Source: an uncultured Oceanobacillus sp.
GTDB taxonomy: Bacteria > Bacillota > Bacilli > Bacillales > Amphibacillaceae
Direction of reading: 5' to 3'
Length of the DNA stretch: 64,000 nt
NCBI GenBank assembly: GCA_938004015.1
Contig: CALKWU010000006.1
Location: 1-64,000, forward strand
Shown here: positions 52,208-63,337 of the stretch, piece by piece
How positions within the stretch are numbered: position 1 is the stretch's first letter
Layout: every line of letters starts with the position of its first letter
Notes under the pieces: model-generated
The model's database searches: none
Told to the model about the DNA's origin: nothing
What the model saw: the letters and a program-made list of their open reading frames with translations, nothing else
Translations under genes and position numbers: made by a program

Positions 52208-52294
52208 GTATGCCTTCATTCATCGATTCGCATGATTATCGTTTCCCTAGTGAAATATGGTAAACTGAAGGCAGATAAGAGAGGGGAATTCAAC

Positions 52295-53503
52295 ATGGTG
52301 AAAGGTAAAAATATACTAGTCGGCGTATCTGGTGGAATCGCCGTATATAAAGCTTGTATTCTTACGAGTAAATTGACGCAACAAGGCGCCAATGTGAAAG
52401 TGGTCATGACGGAAAATGCGCAGAAATTCGTCACACCGCTCACTTTCCAAGCGTTATCTCGAAATCCTGTTTACATTGATACGTTCGATGAAAAAGATCC
52501 GGAAAAAATCGCCCATATCGATATTGCCGATTGGGCGGAAATTGCCATCGTCGCACCAGCAACGGCGAACATCATCGGAAAGTTGGCAAATGGCATTGCC
52601 GACGATATGCTTTCCACCACGTTATTGGCTACACGTGCCGACGTATACATTGCACCGGCCATGAATGTCCACATGTACAACAATTCGGCTGTCGTGAAAA
52701 ATATGCAGCAATTGGAAGAATGGGGCTATCATTTCATCGAGCCGGGTGCCGGCTATTTAGCATGCGGCTATGTAGGGAAAGGAAGATTGGAAGAACCGGA
52801 GACGATCATTGACGTCATCAAACGACATCAACAACGGGAAGAACCGTTGAAAGGGAAGAACGTATTGATTTCTGCCGGACCAACCCGGGAAGTCATCGAT
52901 CCCGTGCGTTTTTTTTCCAACCGTTCCTCAGGAAAAATGGGCTTTGCTTTGGCGGAAGCAGCTTTTGAATTAGGTGCAGACGTGACGGTCGTCGCCGGCC
53001 CGACGAATATCGAATTGCAACATGCCAATATCAAACGAATTGATGTCGTATCTGCAGAAGAAATGTATCAAACGATTCATGAATACTACCCGGAAAGCGA
53101 TATCGTCATCAAAGCTGCGGCGGTCGCCGATTACCGCCCGAAAGTCACGCATCAAGAAAAGATGAAAAAAACGGGCGGGGACATTGTCGTAGAAATGGAA
53201 CGGACGAAAGATATCTTGCAATCGTTAGGTGAAAAGAAAGAAAATCAATTTCTCGTCGGTTTTGCAGCGGAAACCGTAAATGCACTGGAATACGGGAAAG
53301 AAAAACTCAAAAAGAAAAATCTCGATGCCATCGTCATCAACAATGTGGCGGAAGAAGGTGCCGGTTTTGCCGGTGATACGAATATCGTCACCTATTTGAA
53401 TCGTTCGTTACAAGAAGAAACTTTACCGCTTTTGACGAAAAAAGAAGTAGCGGAAAAACTATGGCAATTCATTATCCGTGATATGAAGGATGAGAAAAAG
53501 TGA
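52295..53503 (+). CDS. coaBC: Bifunctional phosphopantothenoylcysteine decarboxylase/synthase CoaBC
   Basis: CoaBC joins cysteine to phosphopantothenate and decarboxylates it, making phosphopantetheine for CoaD. The 402-residue protein has an N-terminal flavodoxin-like CoaC half (residues about 1-185; catalytic His in [16 protein letters not shown], and Cys in ACGYVGKGR). A CoaB half follows from about 190 ([17 protein letters not shown]). I chose ATG 52295 with GAGGGGAATTCAAC upstream; the reading from 52133 runs back through the rpoZ terminator and is rejected. Confidence 0.96.
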   Translation: MVKGKNILVGVSGGIAVYKACILTSKLTQQGANVKVVMTENAQKFVTPLTFQALSRNPVYIDTFDEKDPEKIAHIDIADWAEIAIVAPATANIIGKLANGIADDMLSTTLLATRADVYIAPAMNVHMYNNSAVVKNMQQLEEWGYHFIEPGAGYLACGYVGKGRLEEPETIIDVIKRHQQREEPLKGKNVLISAGPTREVIDPVRFFSNRSSGKMGFALAEAAFELGADVTVVAGPTNIELQHANIKRIDVVSAEEMYQTIHEYYPESDIVIKAAAVADYRPKVTHQEKMKKTGGDIVVEMERTKDILQSLGEKKENQFLVGFAAETVNALEYGKEKLKKKNLDAIVINNVAEEGAGFAGDTNIVTYLNRSLQEETLPLLTKKEVAEKLWQFIIRDMKDEKK

Positions 53504-55908
53504 ACGTCGCAAAAGTGATTGTCGATGTGCCGGCAGCAACGATCGATCAAACTTTCGATTATGAAATTCCTGAAAAATTCCGGCACATTCTCGTTCCTGG
53601 AATGCGGGTCATCGTCCCTTTTGGCCCGCGTAAAATTATGGGCTTCGTCGTGAAAATCACCGACGAATCATCTTTTGACCAATTAAAACCGATTGCCGAA
53701 GTATTGGATGTCGAACCCGTCCTTACCGAAGAATTGCTTGAATTAGGAAAATGGCTGGCCGAAGAAACATTATCCCTTTCCATTTCCGCTTTGCAAGTGA
53801 TGCTTCCGCAAGTATTGAAGTCGAATTATAAGAAAGAAATCGTCCGTTTGAATGAAGCGAGACTAGCTGATCAATGGGAGGATTTGTTCCAAGGGCGTGA
53901 TGTCCTTCCTTTTGAGGAATTCGAACAATCAAATCTCAGCTATTATCAATTGCAAAAAGAAGTGGAAGCCGGTAATCTCAGCATCGACTATCTCGTCGAG
54001 TCGCGGATCACGAAAAAATTTATGACGATGGTCTATCCGAAAAAGGAAATCCATCTCTTGGAAGAGGCATTGCTCGACTTGCCGAAAACGGCGAAAAAGC
54101 AACGGGCAATCCTCGACTTTTTTATCGATCATCCGGAAGAAATCCCGCAAAAAACATTGCTCGCCAAATTGCAGATATCCTCGAGCACGGTAAAGGCTTT
54201 AGTGGATAAAGGTTTGCTGGATACGTACCGGAAAGAGGTGTACAGGAACCCTTATGACGATGATGCAATTGAACGGACAGAACCTCTGCCCTTGACAGAT
54301 GAGCAGCAACAAGCAATCGAACCGATATTGGAATCAATCGAAAAAGAAAAACATGACGTGTTTTTGTTGCATGGGGTAACGGGCAGTGGTAAAACGGAAA
54401 TATACTTGCAGGCCATTCAAGAGGTGATTAACCAAGGGAAAGAAGCAATTGTCCTCGTACCGGAAATTTCCTTGACACCGCAAATGGTGAAACGGTTCAA
54501 AAGTAGATTCGGTAAAAACGTCGCCGTCATGCATAGTGCCTTATCGGCCGGCGAAAAATTCGATGAGTGGCGGAAAATCCAACGGAAAGAAGTTCAAGTT
54601 GTCGTCGGTGCCCGCTCGGCCATATTTTCACCGTTTGAAAATTTGGGCATCATCATTATTGATGAAGAACATGAAACGACATACAAACAAGAAGAACAAC
54701 CACGTTACCATGCCCGGGACGTGGCGATTTACCGGGGCAAAAAGAATGATTTCCCAGTCGTATTAGGCAGTGCGACTCCTACGCTCGAATCTTATGCGAG
54801 AGCGGCAAAAGGGGTATATAAACTTGCGACCTTGAAAAAACGGACGAATGAAAAACCGATGCCGGAAGTGACGACCGTCGATATGCGTAAAGAATTGCAT
54901 GCAGGAAATCGGACGATGTTTTCCCGATTACTAATGGAAAAAATGCGGGAAGCTTTGAAAAAAGGCGAACAAATCGTCCTGCTATTGAATCGACGAGGCT
55001 ATTCCACTTTCGTCATGTGCCGGGAATGTGGCCATGTAGCGGAATGTCCCCACTGTGACATCGCCCTCACGTACCATAAAAACAATCAACGTTTGAAATG
55101 CCACTATTGTTCGTTTGAAGAACCGGTTCCGAATCGTTGTCCGGAATGTGCAAGCAATTTGATCCGCTATTTCGGAACGGGCACACAACGGGTCGAAGAA
55201 GCATTACTGCAATTGCTTCCTGAAGCCCGGGTCATCCGGATGGACGTGGATACGACGAGGCGAAAGGGAGCCCATGAAAAATTGCTGCGGGATTTCGTCG
55301 AGAAAAAAGCGGATATTTTGCTCGGAACGCAAATGATCGCGAAGGGCTTGGATTTTGAAAACGTCACTCTTGTTGGAGTGCTTGCTGCCGACTCGATGCT
55401 CCATTTACCGGATTTCCGTTCATCGGAAAAAACGTTCCAGCTTCTCACCCAAGTGAGTGGCCGGGCAGGACGCCATGAGTTGACCGGAGAGGTCATCGTC
55501 CAAACATACACACCAGATCATTACAGCATCGAATTGGCGAGCAAATATGATTTTGAGACGTTCTACAAAAAAGAAATGGCGATGAGGCGAAGATTCCAAT
55601 ACCCGCCATACTATTATTTAGTATTGATTACGGTGAGTGACCCGAATCATGTGCATGCGATTCAGGCGGCACAACGGATGGTGCAATTGCTCGAGAAACG
55701 GGTCAGTCCGCAAACAGTGATTTTAGGCCCAACTCCTTCACCGATCGCACGCATAAAGGAAAGATATCGCTATCAATGCATCATCAAATATAAACGAGAA
55801 CCGGAATTGCGCCGTCATATACAACAAGTGACCGATTTCGTCGAAAATGGAAGTCAGACGAATGATTTGCAAATCATTGTCGATATGCAACCTTACCATA
55901 TGATGTAA
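53500..55908 (+). CDS. priA: Primosomal protein N', replication restart helicase PriA
   Basis: PriA recognises stalled forks and reloads the replicative helicase. The 802-residue protein has an N-terminal DNA-binding domain, the Walker A motif [12 protein letters not shown] (about residue 292), DEEH (about 389) and zinc-binding cysteine pairs [14 protein letters not shown] and CPEC (about 507-550). Helicase motifs QMIAKGLDF and VSGRAGR come after. The start GTG 53500 overlaps coaBC by four bases. In B. subtilis def follows; here fmt does. Confidence 0.95.
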   Translation: MNVAKVIVDVPAATIDQTFDYEIPEKFRHILVPGMRVIVPFGPRKIMGFVVKITDESSFDQLKPIAEVLDVEPVLTEELLELGKWLAEETLSLSISALQVMLPQVLKSNYKKEIVRLNEARLADQWEDLFQGRDVLPFEEFEQSNLSYYQLQKEVEAGNLSIDYLVESRITKKFMTMVYPKKEIHLLEEALLDLPKTAKKQRAILDFFIDHPEEIPQKTLLAKLQISSSTVKALVDKGLLDTYRKEVYRNPYDDDAIERTEPLPLTDEQQQAIEPILESIEKEKHDVFLLHGVTGSGKTEIYLQAIQEVINQGKEAIVLVPEISLTPQMVKRFKSRFGKNVAVMHSALSAGEKFDEWRKIQRKEVQVVVGARSAIFSPFENLGIIIIDEEHETTYKQEEQPRYHARDVAIYRGKKNDFPVVLGSATPTLESYARAAKGVYKLATLKKRTNEKPMPEVTTVDMRKELHAGNRTMFSRLLMEKMREALKKGEQIVLLLNRRGYSTFVMCRECGHVAECPHCDIALTYHKNNQRLKCHYCSFEEPVPNRCPECASNLIRYFGTGTQRVEEALLQLLPEARVIRMDVDTTRRKGAHEKLLRDFVEKKADILLGTQMIAKGLDFENVTLVGVLAADSMLHLPDFRSSEKTFQLLTQVSGRAGRHELTGEVIVQTYTPDHYSIELASKYDFETFYKKEMAMRRRFQYPPYYYLVLITVSDPNHVHAIQAAQRMVQLLEKRVSPQTVILGPTPSPIARIKERYRYQCIIKYKREPELRRHIQQVTDFVENGSQTNDLQIIVDMQPYHMM

Positions 55909-55948
55909 TAGAACAATCATGAATAGATGTTGGAAAGAAGGTTTTAAT

Positions 55949-56887
55949 ATGAAAAAAATCGTTTTCATGGGAACACCGGATTTTTCCGTACCGATTTTAC
56001 GGGCACTTGCCAAGTCAGAATACGAAATTGTATTGGTCGTGACGCAACCGGATCGGCCAAAAGGAAGAAAGCGGGTCGTCACACCACCCCCAGTAAAGCA
56101 AGCTGCGGTGGAATTGGGACTACCGGTGTTCCAACCAGAGCGTTTGAAAAATGAATACGAAAAAATCTTGGAAAAAAATCCCGATCTCATCGTGACGGCT
56201 GCCTATGGCCAGTTGTTGCCTAAAGAGTTGTTGGATGCGCCGCCATATGGTTGCATCAATGTCCACGCATCATTACTACCCGAATTGCGGGGTGGAGCTC
56301 CGATCCATCATGCGATCATCCAAGGGAAAAAAGAAACGGGTGTGACGATCATGTATATGGTGGAGCAACTAGATGCCGGTGATATGCTCACCCAAGTGGA
56401 AGTTCCCATTGCTTCGGATGACCATGTCGGCATTTTGCATGACAAATTGTCTGAGGCTGGAACCGACTTATTGATGGAAACATTGCCGAAGCTATTTAAT
56501 GGTGAATTGACGCCAATCAAACAAGATGAAGAAAAAGCGACGTTTGCCTACAACATCACACGGGATGATGAACGGATCGACTGGACAAAAACAAACTTGG
56601 AAGTATACAACCAAATTCGTGGTTTGCATCCATGGCCGGTCGCTTTCACGACTTATCTAGGGAAAAACATGAAGATTTGGTGGGGAGTAATGGATGATGG
56701 CGACTACCGAGGAGAACCAGGGGAAATTGTCGCAATAGATGAAGATTCCTTTACCGTTGTTTGTGGAAATGGAAAAGGTGTGCGTGTGACGGAAATTCAA
56801 CCGGCTGGTAGAAAAAGAATGACGGTGGAAGAATTTTTGCGTGGATCCGCCGACCGCATTCAAGTCGGTGTAAGGCTGGGAGAATGA
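55949..56887 (+). CDS. fmt: Methionyl-tRNA formyltransferase Fmt
   Basis: Fmt formylates initiator Met-tRNA using 10-formyl-THF. The 312-residue enzyme starts [17 protein letters not shown] and has the catalytic region [20 protein letters not shown] near residue 105 and a C-terminal tRNA-binding domain. I chose ATG 55949 after AAGAAGG; the reading from 55919 lacks a ribosome site. Its usual partner def (peptide deformylase) is missing between priA and fmt. Confidence 0.95.
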   Translation: MKKIVFMGTPDFSVPILRALAKSEYEIVLVVTQPDRPKGRKRVVTPPPVKQAAVELGLPVFQPERLKNEYEKILEKNPDLIVTAAYGQLLPKELLDAPPYGCINVHASLLPELRGGAPIHHAIIQGKKETGVTIMYMVEQLDAGDMLTQVEVPIASDDHVGILHDKLSEAGTDLLMETLPKLFNGELTPIKQDEEKATFAYNITRDDERIDWTKTNLEVYNQIRGLHPWPVAFTTYLGKNMKIWWGVMDDGDYRGEPGEIVAIDEDSFTVVCGNGKGVRVTEIQPAGRKRMTVEEFLRGSADRIQVGVRLGE

Positions 56888-56888
56888 A

Positions 56889-58238
56889 ATGGAAAAGAAA
56901 CAACTGAGGATGCTCATCCTCGAACTACTCGTCCGTATTGAAAAAGACCAAAGCTACAGCCATTTGTTGATCGATAAAGAAATCAAAAGGAATGATTTGG
57001 CTCCGAAAGACGAAGCATTGCTTACACAAATCGTCTACGGCACCTTGGAAAGAAAAATGACTTTGGATTATTACTTGTCAAGCTTCGTCCAATCGAATAA
57101 AAAATTGGAACCATGGGTAAAAATGTTATTACGGATGTCGGTATACCAAATGGTATATTTGGATAAAATCCCTGATCATGCGATTATCCATGAAGCCGTC
57201 GAAATCGCCAAAAAGAAAGGCCATAGAGGAATCCAAAGCTTTGTCAATGCGGTTTTACGGAACGTCCAACGTAAAGGCGTCAGGAAAACGGAAGAAATCT
57301 CCGACCCGTTGGAAAGGCTGGCGATTGAAACGAGCCATCCTTTATGGTTGGTGAAGCGATGGACGGATTTCTATGGGTATGAAACGACGAAGGACATTTG
57401 TCATGCGAATTTAAAGAAAAAACCGCTTTCCGTCCGGATCCAGCCATTGAAAATCACTTTGGAAGAAGCGATAGCCCATTTGGAACAAGAAGGGTTCCAA
57501 GTGAAGCCTTCCGTTTTTTCCGATCAAGGGTTGGTCATCGAAAAGGGGAATATTTTAACGAGTTCATTGATGGAGCAAGGCATGCTCACCATCCAAGACC
57601 AAAGTTCGATGTTGGCGACGGAAATGTTGCAGCCGGAACCGGGCATGACGGTACTTGATGCCTGTAGTGCACCGGGCGGAAAAGCGACACATATCGCTGA
57701 AAAAATGGCAGATGACGGTCTCATTTACGCCCATGATTTGCATAAGAAAAAAGTGAAATTGATTGAAGAAAAGCAGAAATCGTTGGGGCTCACAATTATA
57801 CGTGCATCCCATCATGATGCCCGTAAGTTGAAAGAGTTGTATGCCGATGAAACCTTCGATCGGATTTTAGTCGATGCACCTTGTTCCGGTCTTGGGGTCA
57901 TTTCCGGCAAACCGGAAATCAAATATACGAAAACAAAGGAAGATATCGAACGTCTCCATTCCATCCAATTGGATATTTTGAATCATGTGAAAGATTTATT
58001 GAAACCGGACGGCCGGATCGTTTACAGCACGTGTACGATCGATAAAAAAGAAAATGAGCAAGTGGTCGAAAAATTTCTTGCGATGAATCCGCAATTTGCG
58101 GTCGATACCTGTTTCCTCCAAGAATTGCCTGAAGCCCTCCGCTCTTCGATGGGGGTTACGGAGTTCGGTTTACAATTATTTCCCCAACATTTCGGAACGG
58201 ATGGTTTCTTTTTGACACGTTTAAGAAAAAATCAATAA
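56889..58238 (+). CDS. rsmB: 16S rRNA (cytosine967-C5)-methyltransferase RsmB
   Basis: RsmB methylates C967 of 16S rRNA. The 449-residue protein has an N-terminal NusB-like domain (residues about 5-140) and a C-terminal SAM domain. The SAM domain carries VLDACSAPGGKATHIAE near residue 255, VDAPCSGLG near 330 and STCTIDKKENE near 380. The two cysteines in these last motifs are the catalytic pair. It begins one base after the fmt stop. The next gene in B. subtilis, rlmN, is missing. Confidence 0.95.
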   Translation: MEKKQLRMLILELLVRIEKDQSYSHLLIDKEIKRNDLAPKDEALLTQIVYGTLERKMTLDYYLSSFVQSNKKLEPWVKMLLRMSVYQMVYLDKIPDHAIIHEAVEIAKKKGHRGIQSFVNAVLRNVQRKGVRKTEEISDPLERLAIETSHPLWLVKRWTDFYGYETTKDICHANLKKKPLSVRIQPLKITLEEAIAHLEQEGFQVKPSVFSDQGLVIEKGNILTSSLMEQGMLTIQDQSSMLATEMLQPEPGMTVLDACSAPGGKATHIAEKMADDGLIYAHDLHKKKVKLIEEKQKSLGLTIIRASHHDARKLKELYADETFDRILVDAPCSGLGVISGKPEIKYTKTKEDIERLHSIQLDILNHVKDLLKPDGRIVYSTCTIDKKENEQVVEKFLAMNPQFAVDTCFLQELPEALRSSMGVTEFGLQLFPQHFGTDGFFLTRLRKNQ

Positions 58239-58310
58239 ATTTGTTTTTTTATCTGCCCGAATATGTAATAATCAAAGGTAAAGATTGTTGGAATGCAAAG
58301 GGGGGCCAAC

Positions 58311-59066
58311 ATGGAAGCTTGTTTTTTGACGGATATAGGCAAAGTGCGAAGTCATAATGAAGATGCCGGTGGTGTTTTTTTCAATAAAGCCGGTCAAGTT
58401 TTGGCGATGGTTGCTGACGGAATGGGCGGCCATGCCGGCGGAGATGTGGCCAGCCAATTGGCGACCAGATCGATCCAGGAAAAATGGGAAAAGAACGAAG
58501 GATTCACAAGTCCGAAACAATTGGAAGAATGGATCGCGGATGCCATTTCGGCCGCAAATGAGCTTATTTATAAGGAAGCACAAGCAAATGCGGATTTGGA
58601 AGGGATGGGCACTACCGTCGTTCTCGCCGCTTGTGTGGAAGAATTTGTGACGATCGCCCACCTGGGGGACAGTCGTTGTTACCATTACAGCAACGACGGA
58701 TTGAAGCAATTGACGGAAGATCATTCTTATGTCAATGAGCTTCTTCGTGCCGGCCAAATTTCTCCGGATGATGCTGCGTACCATCCAAGGAAACATGTCA
58801 TTTCCCGTGCATTGGGCACAGGAGAGAAGGTTGATTGTGATATTCAGACGATCATATGGGAACAGGGAGATAAACTTTTGCTTTGTTCTGACGGCTTGAC
58901 CGATAAGGTGGACGACAAAGATCTGGAAGATTTTCTCAGTAAAGATGAAGAGATAAAAGGAATAGGCGGAAAACTGATCGACTTGGCTAATGAACGCGGC
59001 GGAGAAGACAATATTTCATTAGCGATCATCCTGCATGAACCGCTGAGAGTGGGTGAAATGAAATGA
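58311..59066 (+). CDS. prpC: PP2C-family protein serine/threonine phosphatase PrpC
   Basis: PrpC removes phosphate from PrkC and its targets. The 251-residue PP2C enzyme has the metal motifs SHNEDA near the N-terminus, VADGMGGHAGGDVAS, LGDSRCY, LLLCSDGLTD and GGEDNISL near the C-terminus. I chose ATG 58311 after AAGGGGGG; the reading from 58293 includes the ribosome site. Its end overlaps the prkC start by four bases, the usual coupling of phosphatase and kinase. Confidence 0.95.
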   Translation: MEACFLTDIGKVRSHNEDAGGVFFNKAGQVLAMVADGMGGHAGGDVASQLATRSIQEKWEKNEGFTSPKQLEEWIADAISAANELIYKEAQANADLEGMGTTVVLAACVEEFVTIAHLGDSRCYHYSNDGLKQLTEDHSYVNELLRAGQISPDDAAYHPRKHVISRALGTGEKVDCDIQTIIWEQGDKLLLCSDGLTDKVDDKDLEDFLSKDEEIKGIGGKLIDLANERGGEDNISLAIILHEPLRVGEMK

Positions 59067-61099
59067 GACAGGGCGACTTGCTGAATGAGCGCTATAAAAT
59101 CATCAGGCAAATCGGCAGCGGCGGAATGGCGATTGTTTATCTTGCAAGGGATATCATTTTGGAACGTGACGTGGCGATCAAAGCGTTGAAAAGGGAATAT
59201 GTCCATGATACGGAATTCACCACTCGATTCGATCGGGAAGCACAAGCGGCAACAAGCCTGAATCATCCGAACATCGTCAGCATCTATGATGTCGGCGAAG
59301 AAGACGAAATTCTGTATATGGTCATGGAATATGTGGACGGCATGACTTTGAAAGAATACATACAACGCTTCAGTCCAATCGAAATTGAAGATGCCATCGA
59401 CATCATGAAACAAATCGTATCGGCAATTGCCCATGCCCATGATAATGATATTGTTCATCGGGACATCAAACCCCAGAACATCTTGATCAACCAATATGGT
59501 GAAGTGAAAGTGACGGATTTCGGCATCGCGATGGCTCTAAGTGCAACCTCGTTGACTCAAACGAATTCCATTCTCGGTTCGGTCCACTATTTGTCCCCCG
59601 AGCAAGCAAGAGGCGGCATGGCGACGAAAAAGTCGGATATATATTCGATTGGAATCTTATTTTACGAACTGTTGACAGGAAAGTTGCCATTTTCCGGACA
59701 ATCACCCGTTTCCATTGCATTGAAACATTTGCAAAATGAAATACCTTCGATCAGGAAATATCAGCCGGAAATTCCACAAAGCGTGGAAAATATCGTCTTG
59801 AAATCAACAGCAAAAGATCCTTTCCATCGTTACCCGACGATATACGAATTGGAAGACGCCATCATCCATGCCCTTGACCCGGATCGTTTAAACGAGCCTC
59901 CCTATAAACCGCCGGTCGAAGTCGGAGAAGAAACAAAAGCAATACCAATCATCACAGACGACCCATACATCGGTGATGAACATCAAGAAACGATTGTTAA
60001 CAATCCGAATACGACAACGAAAACGTACTCTCCTGAAACTCCGGTTGAAAATAAGGAAAAACCGAAAAAACAGAAGAAACAAAAGAAAAAACGGAACAAG
60101 AAAAAGTGGTGGATTTACTCGAGTATTTTGTTCGTGTTGATCGCCGCTGCGATTGTCGCCTTGTTCTTCATTCCGGGAATTTTGCAACCGAAAGATGTGG
60201 AATTGCCGGATGTGGTAGGAGAGAGGGCTGAAGATGCAAAAGAAATATTGGAAGAGTTGAATCTTGTCGTTGAAGAAGAATTCGTCTATTCCGATGAAGT
60301 CGAAGAAGGCTATGTCGTATCGATGGATCCATCAGCCGGCCGCACCGTGAAAGAAGAATCGACGGTGACACTAACGGTGAGTGAAGGAAAAGAAAGAATC
60401 GTCATGGAGGATTATGTTGGACAAGATATCCAACAAGTGACGAGGATATTGGAAGAGTTAGGTTTTGAAGAAATCATCCCGGTTGAAAGACATTCGGATC
60501 GTCCGGCCGGGGAAATCATCAATCAACTTCAGCCGGCACCTGAAACGGAAGTGGTACCAAGTGAAACCCGGGTCATTTTTGAAGTGAGCATCGGTCCGGA
60601 ACTCATCACATTAAACAACTTGACCGGTATGACGGAAGCAGAAGCCCGTGAATATTTGGAAAACAACAATCTTGTGTTTGTGAAGCACGAGGAAAATTCC
60701 GATACAGTGGAAGCGGGACGGGTCATCCGTCAATCACCAGCTTCCGGTGCCCAATTGGAAGAAGGGGCGAATGTCGACGTCTACATTTCCGTCGGTCCGA
60801 GGGAAATACCGCCGACTTCCCATCGGGTCACATACACGATACCGTATACCGGAGATGCGGGCCAAGCTGATTCTGAAGATGAAAATGGAAATGAAGAGCC
60901 AAGACCGCAAACCGTGCGTATTTACATTGGGGACGTCAACAACAATATAGCAGATGTGTACGAAGAATTGACGATCACGGAGGATACGGCTGTGACGTTC
61001 ACATTGCTTATCGCCCATAATGATCAAGCGGAATACATCATTACGAGAGACGATGAAACCATCGTCAACGAAGTGATTTCTTATGAAGAGGGTGAATGA
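59063..61099 (+). CDS. prkC: Serine/threonine protein kinase PrkC with PASTA domains
   Basis: PrkC senses muropeptides and, in Bacillus, can trigger spore germination and affect translation and wall metabolism. The 678 residues comprise a cytosolic kinase domain (about 10-270; ATP lysine Lys40, catalytic HRD at 132-134, DFGIA after) and a basic linker. One transmembrane helix (about 349-374), three PASTA repeats (about 378-580) and a C-terminal Ig-like region follow. The start ATG 59063 overlaps prpC. rsgA follows directly. Confidence 0.95.
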   Translation: MRQGDLLNERYKIIRQIGSGGMAIVYLARDIILERDVAIKALKREYVHDTEFTTRFDREAQAATSLNHPNIVSIYDVGEEDEILYMVMEYVDGMTLKEYIQRFSPIEIEDAIDIMKQIVSAIAHAHDNDIVHRDIKPQNILINQYGEVKVTDFGIAMALSATSLTQTNSILGSVHYLSPEQARGGMATKKSDIYSIGILFYELLTGKLPFSGQSPVSIALKHLQNEIPSIRKYQPEIPQSVENIVLKSTAKDPFHRYPTIYELEDAIIHALDPDRLNEPPYKPPVEVGEETKAIPIITDDPYIGDEHQETIVNNPNTTTKTYSPETPVENKEKPKKQKKQKKKRNKKKWWIYSSILFVLIAAAIVALFFIPGILQPKDVELPDVVGERAEDAKEILEELNLVVEEEFVYSDEVEEGYVVSMDPSAGRTVKEESTVTLTVSEGKERIVMEDYVGQDIQQVTRILEELGFEEIIPVERHSDRPAGEIINQLQPAPETEVVPSETRVIFEVSIGPELITLNNLTGMTEAEAREYLENNNLVFVKHEENSDTVEAGRVIRQSPASGAQLEEGANVDVYISVGPREIPPTSHRVTYTIPYTGDAGQADSEDENGNEEPRPQTVRIYIGDVNNNIADVYEELTITEDTAVTFTLLIAHNDQAEYIITRDDETIVNEVISYEEGE

Positions 61100-61984
61100 A
61101 TGCGGGAAGGAAGAATCGTTAAAGCATTAAGTGGATTTTATTATGTGAAAACAGCGGACGGGAAAACGTATCAATGCCGGGGAAGAGGGGTATTCCGCAA
61201 TCAGGACATCACCCCTCTCGTCGGTGACTTCGTTGTTTTCGAATATGAAAATCCGAACGAAGGCTATATCATGGAAGTGAAACCCCGTAGGAATGAACTT
61301 ATAAGACCGCCAATAGCCAACATTACCCAAGCGATCATCGTCACTTCCGCAAAGGAACCCGATTTCAATCCGACCTTGTTGGATCGGTTTTTAGTCCTCA
61401 TCGAATCAAAGAAAATCAAGCCGATCATCGCCATTACGAAAATGGATTTGGTCACGGTGGAAGAACGGACGGAGTTGGAACACCACCGGGACGTGTATGA
61501 AAAAATCGGCTACGATGTCGAGTTTCTTTCACTGGAGGATATGCAAGAATATGAAAAACTGAATAAATATTTCAGGGACGAAATCACGGTTATCGCCGGA
61601 CAATCCGGTGTCGGAAAATCAACGATTCTCAATATGGTGGATAGTTCTCTCAACTTGAAGACGGCGGAAATTTCTGCAAGTCTCGGCAGGGGGAGACATA
61701 CGACCCGCCATGTCGAACTGATCGAATTGGGTCAAGGACTTGTAGCGGATACGCCGGGCTTCAGTTCTCTGGAATTGGATTCCGTGGAAGCGAATGAACT
61801 CACGTTTTGTTTTCCTGAATTCCGGGAAAGGATGCACCTATGCAAGTTCCGAGGTTGCTTGCATGTGCAAGAACCGAACTGTGCGGTTAAAAAGGCGGTT
61901 GAGACCGACGAAATCGCGACGTTCCGTTATGAAAACTACAAACGATTTTTAGAAGAAATTTCATCAAGAAAGTCGAGGTATTAA
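61100..61984 (+). CDS. rsgA: Small ribosomal subunit biogenesis GTPase RsgA (YloQ/CpgA)
   Basis: RsgA is a circularly permuted GTPase that checks late 30S assembly. The 294-residue protein has an N-terminal OB fold, the G4 motif ITKMDL near residue 113 before the G1 motif GQSGVGKS (from residue 167), and DTPGFSS. A zinc knuckle (CKFRGCLHVQEPNC) lies near the C-terminus. The permuted order G4-G5-G1-G3 is diagnostic. Its ATG follows the prkC stop with no gap. Confidence 0.96.
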   Translation: MREGRIVKALSGFYYVKTADGKTYQCRGRGVFRNQDITPLVGDFVVFEYENPNEGYIMEVKPRRNELIRPPIANITQAIIVTSAKEPDFNPTLLDRFLVLIESKKIKPIIAITKMDLVTVEERTELEHHRDVYEKIGYDVEFLSLEDMQEYEKLNKYFRDEITVIAGQSGVGKSTILNMVDSSLNLKTAEISASLGRGRHTTRHVELIELGQGLVADTPGFSSLELDSVEANELTFCFPEFRERMHLCKFRGCLHVQEPNCAVKKAVETDEIATFRYENYKRFLEEISSRKSRY

Positions 61985-61986
61985 GT

Positions 61987-62643
61987 ATGGTAAAAATTGC
62001 ACCTTCGATTTTATCAGCTGATTTCGCCAAACTGGGTGAGGAAATAAAGGAAGTCGAGGCATTCGGAGCCGATTATATCCATGTCGATGTCATGGACGGA
62101 CATTTCGTTCCGAACATCACGATCGGCCCGCTCATTGTCGAGGCAATTCGTCCTGTCACGAATTTGCCTCTGGACGTCCATTTAATGATTGAAAATCCAG
62201 ATCAATACATTCCGGCCTTCGCAAAAGCCGGTGCGGATATTCTGACGGTTCATCAAGAGGCTTCTGTCCATTTGGATCGAACGATTGCATTGATCAAGGA
62301 TTCCGGTGTGAAGCCCGGTGTCGTCATCAATCCGGGTACACCGGCAGAACTTTTACAGCCGATCCTTCCAAAAGTCGATCTCGTCCTCGTGATGACGGTA
62401 AATCCGGGTTTCGGCGGACAGACGTTCATTGAAAGTACTGTCGAAAAAATCCGGAAACTTGCAATATGGCGGGAAGAAATGGATTTATCCTATGAAATAG
62501 AAGTGGATGGTGGGGTCAATACCGATACCGCTAAAATTTGTACAGATGCAGGCGCCGATGTACTTGTCGCTGGCAGTGCCATTTTCAATCAACCCGATAG
62601 AAAAAAAGCGATTCAAGCCATCATTGATGCGACGCGAACATAA
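61987..62643 (+). CDS. rpe: Ribulose-phosphate 3-epimerase
   Basis: Rpe interconverts ribulose 5-phosphate and xylulose 5-phosphate in the pentose phosphate pathway. The 218-residue TIM barrel shows APSILSADFAKLGEE at the start, the metal motif VDVMDGHFVPNIT near residue 33, MTVNPGFGGQ near 138 and VDGGVN near 175. It starts two bases after rsgA, so the two are co-transcribed. Confidence 0.97.
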   Translation: MVKIAPSILSADFAKLGEEIKEVEAFGADYIHVDVMDGHFVPNITIGPLIVEAIRPVTNLPLDVHLMIENPDQYIPAFAKAGADILTVHQEASVHLDRTIALIKDSGVKPGVVINPGTPAELLQPILPKVDLVLVMTVNPGFGGQTFIESTVEKIRKLAIWREEMDLSYEIEVDGGVNTDTAKICTDAGADVLVAGSAIFNQPDRKKAIQAIIDATRT

Positions 62644-62645
62644 CG

Positions 62646-63314
62646 ATGGAAAAACTTACGATTGGGATCGTCGCAAATGGACCGGAAGAGGCATTGCCCG
62701 ATTTGAAGGAGTACATCGGAGTCGTTGATTATTGGATTGGAGCGGATCGGGGAGCTTTCCACTTGCTTGAACACCACGTCACATTGGATTATGCGATTGG
62801 CGACTTCGATTCGGTGACGATGGAAGAGATGGAAAGCATCAAAATGAAAGCAAAACAAATGGAAATATTGCCTGCGGAAAAAGATATGACCGATCTTGAA
62901 TCGGCACTGAAAAAAGCGTTTGAACGGAAGCCAGACAAGATTTATATGTTTGGTGTGACTTCCGGAAGAAAAGATCATGAACTCATCAATATCCAGCTTT
63001 TATATCGCATCATCAAAGCCGGCATCCACGGGAAAATAATCGATAAACAGAACGAAATCGAGTTGTTGCAACCTGGGACGTATACCATTGAAAAAGAAGA
63101 AGAATATCCATACATTTCGTTCATTCCGTTTTCGGAAACCGTCCACGGCCTCAGTTTGCAAGGGTTTTACTATCCATTGGAAAACGCGGATTTATCATGG
63201 GGCTCGACCCTTTGCATCTCGAATGAACTATCTGCAAAAAGAGGTACTTTTTCGTACAGACAGGGCATATTAATGGTAATAAAGAGTCGTGATTCCATTC
63301 GCAGGCAAGCCTGA
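62646..63314 (+). CDS. thiN: Thiamine pyrophosphokinase
   Basis: ThiN makes thiamine pyrophosphate directly from thiamine and ATP. The 222-residue protein shows the family features WIGADRGAFHLL near residue 30, AIGDFDSV near 50 and ADKDMTDLE-type motif PAEKDMTDLESAL near 77, plus the C-terminal thiamine-binding beta domain (FSYRQGILMVIKSRD). It lies two bases after rpe and 23 bases before spoVM. Confidence 0.94.
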   Translation: MEKLTIGIVANGPEEALPDLKEYIGVVDYWIGADRGAFHLLEHHVTLDYAIGDFDSVTMEEMESIKMKAKQMEILPAEKDMTDLESALKKAFERKPDKIYMFGVTSGRKDHELINIQLLYRIIKAGIHGKIIDKQNEIELLQPGTYTIEKEEEYPYISFIPFSETVHGLSLQGFYYPLENADLSWGSTLCISNELSAKRGTFSYRQGILMVIKSRDSIRRQA

Positions 63315-63337
63315 TTTGTACGAAGGAGGGGGAACCG

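Noticed and set aside
52133..52294. N-terminal extension of coaBC
   Set aside because: The extension runs through the rpoZ terminator hairpin and lacks a ribosome site; the family start is at 52295.
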